NCBI RefSeq assembly: GCF_032926325.1
Contig: NZ_CP136709.1
Span: 1,091,501 to 1,155,500 of the forward strand
Source: Aestuariibaculum lutulentum
GTDB taxonomy: Bacteria > Bacteroidota > Bacteroidia > Flavobacteriales > Flavobacteriaceae
Direction of reading: 5' to 3'
Length of the DNA: 64,000 nucleotides
Part shown: positions 1 through 10,300 of the stretch, in pieces
How positions within the stretch are numbered: the first letter of the stretch is position 1
Layout: each line of letters starts with the position of its first letter
Made by a program: the position numbers and the translations under genes
Notes under the pieces: generated by a model
What the model was told of the DNA's origin: nothing
The model's database searches: none
Seen by the model: only the letters and a program-made list of their open reading frames with translations

Positions 1-203
1 AATTGACCAATCAAGCTTAATGGATTTTTTCCCATTAAAAAAGAAATCACTAAAAACCCACCAATTATAAATAATCCTACTTTTGAAAACAGGAGTTTAA
101 AAAGTGGTCTTAGCAACAATGGATTAAATCCGCCCCCACTGGAACTTCCTTGCCCTCTGCGATCGTCAACGTTAGAACTTTGTCTTCTACCTTGCCATTT
201 CAT
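1..203 (-). CDS. Neutral zinc metallopeptidase (YpfJ-like), N-terminal part, cut by window edge
   Basis: Only the first 67 codons lie in the window; the gene continues beyond base 1. The start is the ATG at 203-201. The protein begins MKWQGRRQSSNVDDRRGQ, which matches the opening of the YpfJ / 'neutral zinc metallopeptidase' family (typically MRWRGRR..NVEDRRG). A Gly/Ser-rich linker and one hydrophobic segment (about residues 40-58) follow, as in that family, where a membrane anchor precedes the zinc-binding domain. The catalytic HExxH region is outside the window, so the call rests on the N-terminal signature alone. Confidence 0.7.
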   Translation of the reverse strand, partial: MKWQGRRQSSNVDDRRGQGSSSGGGFNPLLLRPLFKLLFSKVGLFIIGGFLVISFLMGKNPLSLIGQ

Positions 204-322
204 TTTAAATCAATTTAATACGTGTAACCAGAACAATTTACATATATTTTCTATATTATAAATTAATCCATTTAAAAGTTATTCAAAATGGAAACATATT
301 GAATAAAGCCAACTTATATTTT

Positions 323-1363
323 CTATGTTGCCGGATTTGGAATAAGAGCATGTACGGCATTTATTTGCTCTAAAACAGCATCACTCAATGTCACATTAAT
401 AGAATTAATATTCTCCTTTAACTGTTCTAAAGACGTTGCTCCAATAATATTACTCGTAACAAATGGTTGCTGATTTACAAACGCCAGACTCATTTCGGCC
501 AAAGTCATATTATTATCTTCAGCTATCTTTAAATATTGTTTTGTTGCTTCTGTACATTGTTCACTACTGTAACGTGCAAACCTTGGAAACAGCTTTAAAC
601 GTGCATTATCGGCCGCTGTACCCTTTATATATTTCCCGGAAAGCACACCAAATGCCATAGGTGAATATGCCAGTAAACCAATATCTTCACGCATAGATAT
701 TTCGGCTAAATCGCCTTCGTAAGTTCTGTTTAATAATGAATAAGCATTTTGAATGGTTCGCATTCTTGGCAAACTATGACTTTTCGATTCTTCAAGAAAA
801 CGCATCGTTCCCCAGGCTTTTTCGTTTGACAACCCGACATGACGAATTTTTCCCGCTTTAATTTGCTCATCCATTTTATGTAAAACTTCGTTAAAATTGT
901 CGGTCCACTCATCGCTGGCGTTATGCACGTAATCGCGTTTCCCAAATGTATTGGTTTCACGCTCCGGCCAGTGAATCTGATACACATCAATATAATCGGT
1001 TTGCAGGCGTTTTAATTCATTATCCACCGCTTCTGCAATAGAATCTGCTTGCAAACCTGATGTTCTAATATGCGCCGTATAATCGCTTGGTCTGCCAACG
1101 ATTTTACTGGCTATAATGACTTGCTCTCTATTATTTCTCTTCTTTAACCAACTACCAATAATTCTACTGGTTTCACCTTGAGTTTCCGGACTTGCTGGAA
1201 CAGGATACATTTCGGCAGTATCAATAAAATTAACCCCTTGCTCTAAAGCATAATCGAGTTGCTCATGACCTTCTGCCTCGGTGTTTTGGTTTCCCCAGGT
1301 CATGGTTCCTAGGCAAATTTTACTGACTTCTATATCGGTTTTTGGTATCGTTGTATATTTCAT
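323..1363 (-). CDS. tas: NADP(H)-dependent aldo/keto reductase, Tas-like
   Basis: 346-residue TIM-barrel aldo/keto reductase, the same length as E. coli Tas. The usual catalytic tetrad is visible: D48 and Y53 (FIDTAEMY), K87 (ASKIVG) and H131 (QIHWPE). The family reduces aldehydes and ketones with NADPH in the cytoplasm; the physiological substrate is unknown. The frame is open 11 codons further upstream (1396), but the ATG at 1363 gives the family-typical start MKYTTIPKT and was chosen. It stands alone, downstream of and in the same direction as the OmpA-family gene, with a terminator-like hairpin between the two. Confidence 0.88.
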   Translation of the reverse strand: MKYTTIPKTDIEVSKICLGTMTWGNQNTEAEGHEQLDYALEQGVNFIDTAEMYPVPASPETQGETSRIIGSWLKKRNNREQVIIASKIVGRPSDYTAHIRTSGLQADSIAEAVDNELKRLQTDYIDVYQIHWPERETNTFGKRDYVHNASDEWTDNFNEVLHKMDEQIKAGKIRHVGLSNEKAWGTMRFLEESKSHSLPRMRTIQNAYSLLNRTYEGDLAEISMREDIGLLAYSPMAFGVLSGKYIKGTAADNARLKLFPRFARYSSEQCTEATKQYLKIAEDNNMTLAEMSLAFVNQQPFVTSNIIGATSLEQLKENINSINVTLSDAVLEQINAVHALIPNPAT

Positions 1364-1410
1364 TGTTCTAAATAATTCTTTTAAAAATTTAAACATTAAA
1401 GATAAAAAAA

Positions 1411-1437
1411 CCTTTCAGCTTACCGGAAACTGAAAGG
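1411..1437 (-). terminator. Rho-independent terminator of the OmpA-family gene
   Basis: Arms CCTTTCAG (1411-1418) and CTGAAAGG (1430-1437) form an 8-bp stem with an 11-nt loop. On the minus strand the hairpin is followed by a run of seven T residues. It lies just after the stop of the gene at 1467-2423. Confidence 0.75.
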
Positions 1438-1466
1438 CTTAAATCTATGTTAATCTTATAATTGTA

Positions 1467-2423
1467 TTATTCGTTTAAAAGCTTTGATAACTCATCTAAC
1501 TTAGGCGTTAAAATAACCTCTATTCTTCTGTTTTTAGCTCGACCTTCAGGCGTTTCGTTACTTGCAACGGGTGCGAACTCACCTCGACCAGCTGCAGTTA
1601 AATTTTCAGGATAAATATCATCGTTTTCAGCTAAAATATTTACGATTGCTGTAGCACGTTTGGTTGATAAATCCCAGTTATCTATTAATGGTCCGTTTCC
1701 AGAATATGGTACGTTATCGGTATGCCCTTCAATTAACACGGCAATATCAGGGTTTTGCCCAAGTACACTACCAAGTTGTTGCACCGCACGACGCCCATCG
1801 ACACCAACTGCCCAACTTCCTGAGTTGAATAACAATTTGTTTTCCATAGATACATACACCTTACCATCGCGTTGTTCTACGGTTAAGCCCTTACCTTCGA
1901 AATCGGTTAAAGCTTTAGATATAGCATCTTTTAATGCCGTCATAGCTTCTTCCTTTTCTGAAATTAAACGCTCCAGCTCCACTACTCGAGCCGAACGCTC
2001 TTCCAACTCTGTTCTTAATTTTGCCAGACGTGCAATTTCAGCATTTAAAGCTTGTTCTTTGGCATCTAATTCTGCTAACAACTCACGGTTCTTTTGTGAA
2101 TTAGCAGCAATCGCTTTAGAACTGTTTTGCTCTAAAGCTTCATAAGAAGCCTGTAAATTTTCTAAATTTGCTTTAGCTGCATTATAGTCGTTCTGTAAAC
2201 GGTCGCGTTGTTCAACCGCACCCGCATAAGAATCTTTTAGTTTACCAAGTTCGTTTTCACAAACTGTTTTATCTTCTAAAAGCGTATTGTTGTCAATAAG
2301 CAGTTTACGATTCTCCTTTTTTAAGTTATTGTATTTATTTTCTAAATCTTTGTACACATTTGGGGATACACACGACGCAAAAAGCGATAAGATTAATATG
2401 GCTAAAACAAATTTTTTAATCAT
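1467..2423 (-). CDS. OmpA-family lipoprotein with long coiled coil
   Basis: 318 residues. The signal peptide ends in a lipobox (LFASC, Cys18), so the mature protein is probably lipid-anchored to the outer membrane. Residues about 24-165 are rich in Leu, Glu, Lys and Ala heptads and should form a long coiled coil. Residues about 195-310 are an OmpA/MotB peptidoglycan-binding domain with GHTDN, LSTKRA and NRRIEV motifs. The architecture resembles flavobacterial OmpA-family lipoproteins that tie the outer membrane to the cell wall. It is followed by its own terminator and preceded, 37 bp upstream, by the end of the exonuclease III gene on the same strand. Confidence 0.88.
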   Translation of the reverse strand: MIKKFVLAILILSLFASCVSPNVYKDLENKYNNLKKENRKLLIDNNTLLEDKTVCENELGKLKDSYAGAVEQRDRLQNDYNAAKANLENLQASYEALEQNSSKAIAANSQKNRELLAELDAKEQALNAEIARLAKLRTELEERSARVVELERLISEKEEAMTALKDAISKALTDFEGKGLTVEQRDGKVYVSMENKLLFNSGSWAVGVDGRRAVQQLGSVLGQNPDIAVLIEGHTDNVPYSGNGPLIDNWDLSTKRATAIVNILAENDDIYPENLTAAGRGEFAPVASNETPEGRAKNRRIEVILTPKLDELSKLLNE

Positions 2424-2460
2424 GTTTTGGTTCTGTTTGATTTGTATTATTAACTAACTT

Positions 2461-3225
2461 CTATGATTCAATTTCAACTAAAATAGGGCAGTGATCACTG
2501 TGCACTGCATCTTTTAGTATAACGGCTCTTTTTATTTTTTCTTGTAATGGCTCTGCAACCATAGCATAATCTAAACGCCAACCTTTATTATTGGCTCTGG
2601 AATTGGCACGATAGCTCCACCAGGTGTAATTATCCGCTTCTTTATTTAAATGTCTGAACGAATCGATAAATCCATTGTTAATGAAACCTCCAATCCACTC
2701 ACGCTCGGCTGGTAAAAACCCAGACACTTTACTTAATCCTTTTGGGTTATGGATATCGATTTCTTCGTGACAAATGTTATAATCACCACAAATAACCAGA
2801 TTAGGAATATCCTTTTTCAGATTATTTATATACTCCTGAAACATGTCCATATACTCAAACTTATGATCTAAACGTGCATCATTCGTTCCTGAAGGCAAGT
2901 ACAAACTCATTACCGAAAGACCGTCAAAATCGGCTCTAAGATTTCTACCTTCGGCATCCATTGAATCAATTCCCGTGCCATACTCGACATGATTAGGTTC
3001 AATTTTACTTAAAATTGCAACACCGCTGTAACCCTTCTTTTCTGCACTAAACCAATAATTGTATTTATAACCCAATTCATCGAACACATTCAAATCTAAT
3101 TGTTCCTTTAAAGCCTTGATTTCCTGAAGGCAAATCACATCTGGATTGGCACTTTTTAACCAGTCTAAAAACCCTTTATTAATTGCCGCTCGAATACCAT
3201 TTACGTTATAAGATATTATCTTCAT
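2461..3225 (-). CDS. xth: Exodeoxyribonuclease III
   Basis: 254 residues of the endonuclease/exonuclease/phosphatase fold, cytoplasmic. It cleaves at apurinic/apyrimidinic sites and removes 3' blocks in base-excision repair. Catalytic residues are in place: N7 (SYNVNGIR), E35 (CLQEIK), Y109, D148 and N150 (GDYN), D219 (LDYAMV) and the closing HSDHCP with D244 and H245. The ATG at 3225 is preferred over an alternative nine codons upstream because MKIISYNVNGIR is the standard family start. This is the repair member of the superfamily; the two related proteins at 40.4 and 45.7 kb are a different subfamily. Confidence 0.95.
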   Translation of the reverse strand: MKIISYNVNGIRAAINKGFLDWLKSANPDVICLQEIKALKEQLDLNVFDELGYKYNYWFSAEKKGYSGVAILSKIEPNHVEYGTGIDSMDAEGRNLRADFDGLSVMSLYLPSGTNDARLDHKFEYMDMFQEYINNLKKDIPNLVICGDYNICHEEIDIHNPKGLSKVSGFLPAEREWIGGFINNGFIDSFRHLNKEADNYTWWSYRANSRANNKGWRLDYAMVAEPLQEKIKRAVILKDAVHSDHCPILVEIES

Positions 3226-3405
3226 GTTTATATTTAAAGTTTTATAAATCACTTATTTACCAAATAATGTACTAACACCAAAGCCAATAAGTTTACCGAA
3301 TTTCTGCTAAATTAAATAATGCATTACTTTTACACCACAATTTTGCAGTTCATTTAACAAAAACTCAAACAAAATATATTAGACAATTTACTGTTTAAGT
3401 ATCAA

Positions 3406-6400
3406 ATGAAATCTACTATACGCCTTTTTATGTTTTTTGTTGGTTTTTGGGTTATGGCTCAAGAACAAAACACGAATTACAAAAACAGGAAAGTTGCTAT
3501 AAAAGATTCCATACAAATCGATTCTGTAAGTATTAACCCGAACCATTTTTCGATAAAAAGAACAGATGGCTCCATTATTGATACCTCTTATTATACGGTC
3601 GATTTCCCTAAAGCGATGTTACACTTCAAAAAAAGTATAGCCCAAGATTCCGTCATCATATATTATTTAAAGTTTCCAGATTTTCTAACCAAGACTTACA
3701 AACAGTTAGATGAAAACATTATTGTAGAAAACACCGATAACGTTCAAAAGTTATACCAGCTATCACAACCTAACACTAATAAAAATTATATTCCGTTTGA
3801 CGGTTTAACCACTTCGGGAAGTATTTCCCGGGGCGTTACAGTTGGTAACAACCAAAATTCGGTATTAAATAGTGAACTGGATTTACAAATCTCAGGAAAA
3901 CTGAACGACAAAATTTCGCTTCGTGCCTCAATTCAGGATGCCAACATTCCGCTTCAGGAAAGTGGTTACAGCCAACGCTTAGATGAATTCGACCAAATTT
4001 TTATTGAACTATTAAGTGACAAGTGGAATATTCGTGCGGGAGATATCGACTTAGAAAATAACAACTCCTACTTTGCTAATTTCTCGAAACGCGTTCAGGG
4101 CTTACTTGTAAATGCCAATTTAGGCAATGATGACAACCAAACCCAATTAATTGCTGCTGGTGCCTTGGTGCGCGGACAATTTACCCGCAGTCAGTTTACA
4201 GCTCAGGAAGGTAACCAGGGACCTTATAAACTACAAGGGCAAAACGGTGAATTGTTTGTGCTTATTGTTTCTGGTAGCGAAACCGTTTATGTTAATGGAA
4301 GTGCTTTAAAGCGTGGCGAAAATGAAGATTATATTATTGATTATAATGCCGGCGAAATCATTTTCAACTCTACATTTCCGATGACTTCCGAAATGCGAAT
4401 CACTGTCGATTATCAATACAGCCAGCGCAATTATTCCAGATTGGTCGCTTATGGTGGCGGTAACTATGAAAGCAAAAAACTAAAACTTGGTGTTTCGGTT
4501 TATTCTGAAAACGATGCTAAAAATCAACCGTTGCAACAAAACCTATCGGAAGAACAGGTTACAATTTTATCGCAAGCCGGAGACGACCGTACACAAATGG
4601 TAGCGCCCTCGGAAATTCAGGAAAACTATAACGATAACCGCATTTTATACCGTAAAGAAGTAATTAATGGTGTTGAAGCCTTTGTGTTTTCTAACAACCC
4701 TGACGATGAATTATACCGGGTAACGTTTTCTCAGGTGGGTGCTAACCAAGGAAATTATAATTTAAGCAGCACCAATGCCATTAGCAATATTTACGAATAT
4801 GTAGAACCTAATCTTGGTATTCCACAAGGCGATTATGAACCGGTTGTTCAACTGGTGGCACCAACCAAACTGCAAATTGCAGTTTTAAATGGAAGTTACA
4901 CCCCTACCGAAAAAACAAATATTGCCTTTGAAGTCGCCGGAAGCAAAAAAGATTTAAACTTATTCTCTAATCTGGATGACAACAATAACGATGGCTTCGC
5001 CGGAAAACTTAAAATCACGCAAAGTATTATAAAAACAGATAGTCTTTGGAATTTAAACGTTTTTGCCGATGGCGATTATATTCAAAAAAACTTCAATACC
5101 ATTCAACGTTTGTATAATGCCGAATTTAATCGGGATTGGAATTTAAGCGACCTCAACGGGACGACCATTATAAATAACTATAACAACCAAAATTTATTAA
5201 GCTCCGGAATCAACCTGTTTCACTCAGAAAAAGGAGGTATAAATTACCAGTTTGAGCATTTAGGGTATTCCGGTTTTTTCAATGGAAACCGTCATTTAGC
5301 TCAGATAAATCTGAATTTAAACAAATTCAATATTCGATCGTATTCCAGTTTTTTAGATGCCAATTCTACTTTAAGTACCTCAACATTTTTAAGGTCATAT
5401 AATCGTGTTACTTATAGCATGAAACAGAGTTGGCTGGGAACAAAAATGGCTATTGAAGATAATGAACAACGTGAACTTTTAACCGATTCACTAACACCTT
5501 TAAGTCAGAAATTTAAATCGTACGAAGTTTTTTTTGGTGTGGGTGACAGTACAAAAGTTTTCACCGAAATAGGTTATAAAAATCGTGTAAACGACAGTAT
5601 TAGAAATAATCAATTACAAAAAGTAAATACATCGAATACGTTTTACTTAGACACCCGACTCATTCAAAACACAAATACTAATCTGGCATTATACGCCAAT
5701 TACAGAAACTTAAAAAGTGCGGAAGAAGACATAGCTGATGAACAATCTATAAACTCCAGATTGCAATTCAGTCAAAAGTTATTTAAACAACTTATTCTGT
5801 GGAACACCCTTTTTGAAACCAATTCGGGAACCTTACCGCAACAGGATTTTACTTATGTAGAAGTTGAGCCCGGACAAGGCACCTACACTTGGATCGATTA
5901 TAACAACAATGGTATTCAGGAACTGGAAGAATTTGAGATTGCACAATTTCAAGATCAGGGCAAATATATTCGTGTTCTGCTACCTAATCGCGTGTATATA
6001 AAAACACATCAAAATAGGCTAAGTCAAACCGTAACCATTAACCCAGCGCAATGGGCTGTTAGCGACAATGCTTCTAAAAAATTCTGGTCGCATTTTTATA
6101 ATCAAACCAGTTATTTAATTGACAGAAAGTTGAAGCGTGATGGCAATCGCTTTAATTTAAATCCGTTTGAAAATGATGAAGAAAACCAGTTAGGCCTTCA
6201 GCTTAACTTAAGAAATATTTTGTTTTTCAATCGCGGAAAACAACACTATACGACATCGTATACCTTTTTATCAAATCGCACAAGAAATATTCTATCAACA
6301 GGATTTATTGAAAATGCGCTGAAAAGTCATCAGTTAAATTTCAATCATAAAATTGCCGAAATCTGGTTAATCACTTTACAATCTGATTTTGAAAACAATG

Positions 6401-6840
6401 AAAGTTTAAGTGAAAACTTCATCAGTAAAAATTACAATTTTGATGAAACACGTCTAAGCCCGAAACTCTCATATTTATTTAACGACAATTCACGCTTCGA
6501 CATTTATTACCAATATGCCAACAAGGAAAATACCATTGGTAGTCTGGAAACTTTAAAGCAATCAAAATACGGCACATCCTTTACCCTGGCTAACAGTCAA
6601 AAAAGTTCAGTAATTGGAGAATTCAACTTTTTAACCAACGATTTTAGCGGTAGTGCCTCCACACCTGTAGCCTACCAAATGCTTGAAGGTTTACAACCCG
6701 GAAAAAACTTTACCTGGAGTTTGTTGGCACAAAAAAAACTAACCACTTTCTTAGATTTAAACCTTAGCTATTACGGTAGAAAAACCGAAACCAGCAAAAC
6801 GATTCACACTGGAACAGTTCAGCTAAAAGCCTACTTTTAA
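3406..6840 (+). CDS. Large outer-membrane beta-barrel protein of unknown function
   Basis: 1144 residues with a signal peptide (MKSTIRLFMFFVGFWVMAQ, cleavage near residue 18-19). The N-terminal part, to about residue 170, looks like a soluble periplasmic domain. The rest is dense in alternating polar/aromatic strands rich in Asn, Gln, Tyr and Phe, and the protein ends in LKAYF, consistent with a C-terminal aromatic that closes a barrel. No TonB box, plug or carboxypeptidase-regulatory domain was seen, so it is not an obvious TonB-dependent receptor. It has no T9SS C-terminal signal. I do not recognise a named family. The metal-efflux genes follow 47 bp downstream; whether they share a transcript cannot be told. 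Confidence 0.75.
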   Translation: MKSTIRLFMFFVGFWVMAQEQNTNYKNRKVAIKDSIQIDSVSINPNHFSIKRTDGSIIDTSYYTVDFPKAMLHFKKSIAQDSVIIYYLKFPDFLTKTYKQLDENIIVENTDNVQKLYQLSQPNTNKNYIPFDGLTTSGSISRGVTVGNNQNSVLNSELDLQISGKLNDKISLRASIQDANIPLQESGYSQRLDEFDQIFIELLSDKWNIRAGDIDLENNNSYFANFSKRVQGLLVNANLGNDDNQTQLIAAGALVRGQFTRSQFTAQEGNQGPYKLQGQNGELFVLIVSGSETVYVNGSALKRGENEDYIIDYNAGEIIFNSTFPMTSEMRITVDYQYSQRNYSRLVAYGGGNYESKKLKLGVSVYSENDAKNQPLQQNLSEEQVTILSQAGDDRTQMVAPSEIQENYNDNRILYRKEVINGVEAFVFSNNPDDELYRVTFSQVGANQGNYNLSSTNAISNIYEYVEPNLGIPQGDYEPVVQLVAPTKLQIAVLNGSYTPTEKTNIAFEVAGSKKDLNLFSNLDDNNNDGFAGKLKITQSIIKTDSLWNLNVFADGDYIQKNFNTIQRLYNAEFNRDWNLSDLNGTTIINNYNNQNLLSSGINLFHSEKGGINYQFEHLGYSGFFNGNRHLAQINLNLNKFNIRSYSSFLDANSTLSTSTFLRSYNRVTYSMKQSWLGTKMAIEDNEQRELLTDSLTPLSQKFKSYEVFFGVGDSTKVFTEIGYKNRVNDSIRNNQLQKVNTSNTFYLDTRLIQNTNTNLALYANYRNLKSAEEDIADEQSINSRLQFSQKLFKQLILWNTLFETNSGTLPQQDFTYVEVEPGQGTYTWIDYNNNGIQELEEFEIAQFQDQGKYIRVLLPNRVYIKTHQNRLSQTVTINPAQWAVSDNASKKFWSHFYNQTSYLIDRKLKRDGNRFNLNPFENDEENQLGLQLNLRNILFFNRGKQHYTTSYTFLSNRTRNILSTGFIENALKSHQLNFNHKIAEIWLITLQSDFENNESLSENFISKNYNFDETRLSPKLSYLFNDNSRFDIYYQYANKENTIGSLETLKQSKYGTSFTLANSQKSSVIGEFNFLTNDFSGSASTPVAYQMLEGLQPGKNFTWSLLAQKKLTTFLDLNLSYYGRKTETSKTIHTGTVQLKAYF

Positions 6841-6887
6841 GCAACTCTTAACATTTAGCATTAATAATTTTTGTAATTTCGATACTT

Positions 6888-7280
6888 ATGAGCCAGGCTA
6901 TTAGTATAGTTTATTCCTTTCTGATACTCATACAGAGTTTCAATATTAACTTTGACGATTTTTCAAAGTTCAATGCGTTATTGGAACATGCCAGCTATCA
7001 CAAAGAAATGTATGGCGATAATTTCCTTCAGTTTTTATCAGAACATTACGGTGATGAAGTAGCAACACATGGCGATAAACACGAAGAACACAAAAATCTT
7101 CCATTTAAAGAGCATCAACATTTGTTGTGCCATCTAAACGCTACATTTCTACTTACTCAGCACTTTTCATATAATATTAAACGTGTTGAAATTATAGAAA
7201 AACCTGTAAATTTCTTTTACAAAGAACCTGTCTCTTTATTCGAAAAACCTTCTGTTTTTCAGCCACCCAAATTAGCATAA
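6888..7280 (+). CDS. Small His-rich, probably periplasmic metal-binding protein
   Basis: 130 residues. The first 20 are hydrophobic (AISIVYSFLILIQSF) and could be a signal or anchor segment. The middle is rich in His (HASYHK, EHYGDE, THGDKHEEHK, KEHQHLLCHL), which suggests binding of a transition metal. It lies 80 bp upstream of the RND pump gene on the same strand. Small His-rich proteins in front of CzcA/CusA genes recur in Bacteroidota; they are thought to be accessory metal binders or sensors, but I know of no assigned function. Metal binding is inferred from composition and position only. Confidence 0.7.
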   Translation: MSQAISIVYSFLILIQSFNINFDDFSKFNALLEHASYHKEMYGDNFLQFLSEHYGDEVATHGDKHEEHKNLPFKEHQHLLCHLNATFLLTQHFSYNIKRVEIIEKPVNFFYKEPVSLFEKPSVFQPPKLA

Positions 7281-7360
7281 TTCTTTAACGACATTATTAA
7301 AACTATTTAAACCACTTCGGTTTAAAATAGCTCTATTTAATTATTTGATTACTTTGAATT

Positions 7361-10300
7361 ATGTTAGAAAACATTATAAAATTCAGCTTAAAAAATAAGC
7401 TAATCGTTATACTTTTTACCGCATTTATCATCGGTTTTGGTATTTACTCCTTAACGCAAATTCCTATCGGGGCAGTACCAGATATTACCAACAACCAGGT
7501 GCAGGTGATTACCACATCTCGCAACCTCTCTACTCAGGATGTCGAGCAATTTATTACATACCCTGTAGAGCTGGAGATGGCGAACTTACCGGGTGTTGAA
7601 GAAATCCGTTCGGTTTCAAAATTTGGTTTATCAGTTGTTACCATTGTGTTTAACGACAAGATGGGTACCTATCTGCCACGCCAACTTATTGCCGAAAAAA
7701 TTAAATCCGCTACAGAAAAAATCCCGGAAGGTTTCGGCTCACCTGAAATGGGCCCCATCACCACCGGTTTAGGAGAAATTCATCAATATATTCTGGATGT
7801 TAAACCTGAATATAAAGACCAGTACAGCACAACCGATTTAAGAACCATTCAGGATTGGATTGTTAAACGTCAACTTTCAGGAATTCCGGGTGTTGTTGAA
7901 ATTAATACCTGGGGCGGTTACTTAAAACAATATGAGGTTGCCATTAATCCGGAAAAGCTAAAAGCAATGAATATCAGCTACCTTGATATTTTTAATGCTT
8001 TAGAAAAAAACAACAGTATTGCTGGTGGTGGTTACATTGAAAAAAGCAATAAAGCCTATTTTATTCGTGGAGAAGGTTTAGTTAATTCTTTAAGTGATAT
8101 TGAAAACATTGTTGTTAAAAATGATGGTGTTCCTATTTATATCAAGAATGTTGCGACTGTAGATTTTGGAAGCGCTACTAGATTTGGAGCCATAACCGGA
8201 AACGGTGAAGGCGAAAAAGTGCTTGGGCAAGTTATGATGCTTAAAGACGGTAACTCTAAACAAGTTATTGAAGCCGTTAAAGAACGTATTGCCAATATTC
8301 AAACTTCTTTACCCGAAGGCGTTTATATTAATGAATTTTTAGAACGCAGTGAACTGATTGGAAAAACCACATTCACTGTTGCCGAAAACCTTATTTTAGG
8401 ATCGCTAATCGTAATTTTTGTGGTGGTTTTACTTCTTGGAAATTTCCGTTCGGGCCTTGTTGTTGCGTCCGTAATTCCGTTGTGTTTACTATTTGCCATT
8501 TCCTTAATGAATATGTTCGGAATCGATGCCAACCTAATGAGTTTGGGTGCTATCGACTTCGGAATTATTATTGACGGTGCGGTTATTATTGTAGAATTTA
8601 TAGCCTTCCAAATTACAAGCCAAAGTTCTAAAATTAACGCGTTATCAAAAGATGACCGACAAGATAAAATAGATCAAATCACACAAAAAAGTGCCTCAAA
8701 AATGATGAATTCTGCCATTTTCGGACAACTCATCATTCTTATTGTATTTATTCCTATTCTATCTTTAAGTGGCGTTGAAGGTAAAATGTTTAAACCTATG
8801 GCCCTTACGTTCAGCTTTGCTTTAATAGGTGCCATGTTATTGTGTTTAACTTATGTTCCGGTTATTTCCTCTATGTTCTTAAAACCTGTAAAACACAGTG
8901 AGAAGAATATTTCGGTGAAATTGATGAACCGTCTTAACACATTTTATAAACCTTCCATTCACTGGGCTTTGCAACACAAAAAAATAGTGATTGCAGCTTC
9001 CGGTTTACTTTTGGCGTCTAGCATTTATATTTTCACAACTATGGGTGGCGAATTTGTGCCCACTTTAGATGAAGGTGATTTTGTTATTCAACCCGTTTTA
9101 AAAACCGGAACCTCTCTTAAAAAAACTATTGAAATTACTACCAAAATTGAAAAAACACTTTTAGATAATTTCCCGGAAGTCGATCAGGTGGTGAGCCGAA
9201 TTGGCGCTGCCGAAGTTCCTACCGACCCAATGAGTATGGAAGAGAGCGATGTCATTATCAAATTGAAACCAAAAGATGAATGGGTTTCCGCCGAAAGTAA
9301 AGATGAACTGGCCGATAAATTCAAGGAAGCCTTGAGTATTATACCTGGAATGGAAGTGGAATTCACGCAACCTATCGAAATGCGATTTAACGAGCTTATT
9401 ACCGGTGTTAGAGCCGATGTAGCTATTAAAATTTTCGGTGAAGACTTGTCGGTTTTAGCAAAAAAAGCCAACGAAATAAAATCACTGATTCATGATGTTG
9501 AAGGCGCTTCGGATATTGTTATTGAAAAAGTTGAAGGTCTTCCGCAAATGACAGTTAATTTTAACCGAAGTAAAATTGCGCGCTACGGACTGAACATTGC
9601 CGATGTGAATCAAATTATTACCATGGGCTTTGCAGGCGCCACTGTTGGTAATATTTTTGAAGGTGAAAAACGATTCGATTTGGTGATTCGATTAGACAAA
9701 AACAAACGTACCAATATTGAAAACCTTCAAAATTTATACATCGACACCCCAACCGGAGCTAAAATTCCACTGAGCGAACTTGCCGATATTAAATACACTA
9801 CCGGCCCAGCTAAAATATCTCGCGATAATACCCAACGTAGAATTGTAATTGGAATAAATGTTAGAAACCGCGATTTACAATCGGTAGTCGATGATGTTCA
9901 GCATTTAATCGACACTAAAGTCAAACTTCCGGTGGGCTACCGTGTGACTTACGGCGGACAATTTGAAAACCTGCAAAGTGCTAAAAACCGATTAATGGTC
10001 GCTGTACCCGTGGCATTAATTCTTATTTTCATTATGTTACATTTTGCCTTTGGTTCTATAAAAGAAGCTGCCATGGTGTATTCTGCGATTCCACTTTCGG
10101 CTGTTGGAGGGATTTTCCTGTTATGGCTTCGTGACATGCCTTTTAGTATTTCGGCTGGTATTGGGTTTATTGCTCTTTTTGGTATCGCTGTACTTAATGG
10201 TATTGTACTAATAGAACATTTTAAAGAACTAAAAGAAGAAGGTGTTCTGGATATTGAAGAACGTATAAAACGAGGTACTATAGAACGTTTGCGCCCTGTT

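Noticed and set aside
1660..2145. Long open frame antisense to the OmpA-family gene
   Set aside because: It mirrors the coding frame of the minus-strand gene, with no family resemblance or upstream signals. Similar antisense frames occur at 9184-9471, 14221-14475, 26200-26484, 31530-31856, 35913-36431 and 57909-58238 and are rejected for the same reason.
3226..3405. Possible small RNA or extra gene in the gap between xth and the large outer-membrane protein
   Set aside because: The 180 bp are AT-rich with no open frame of note, no strong hairpin and no clear promoter pair.
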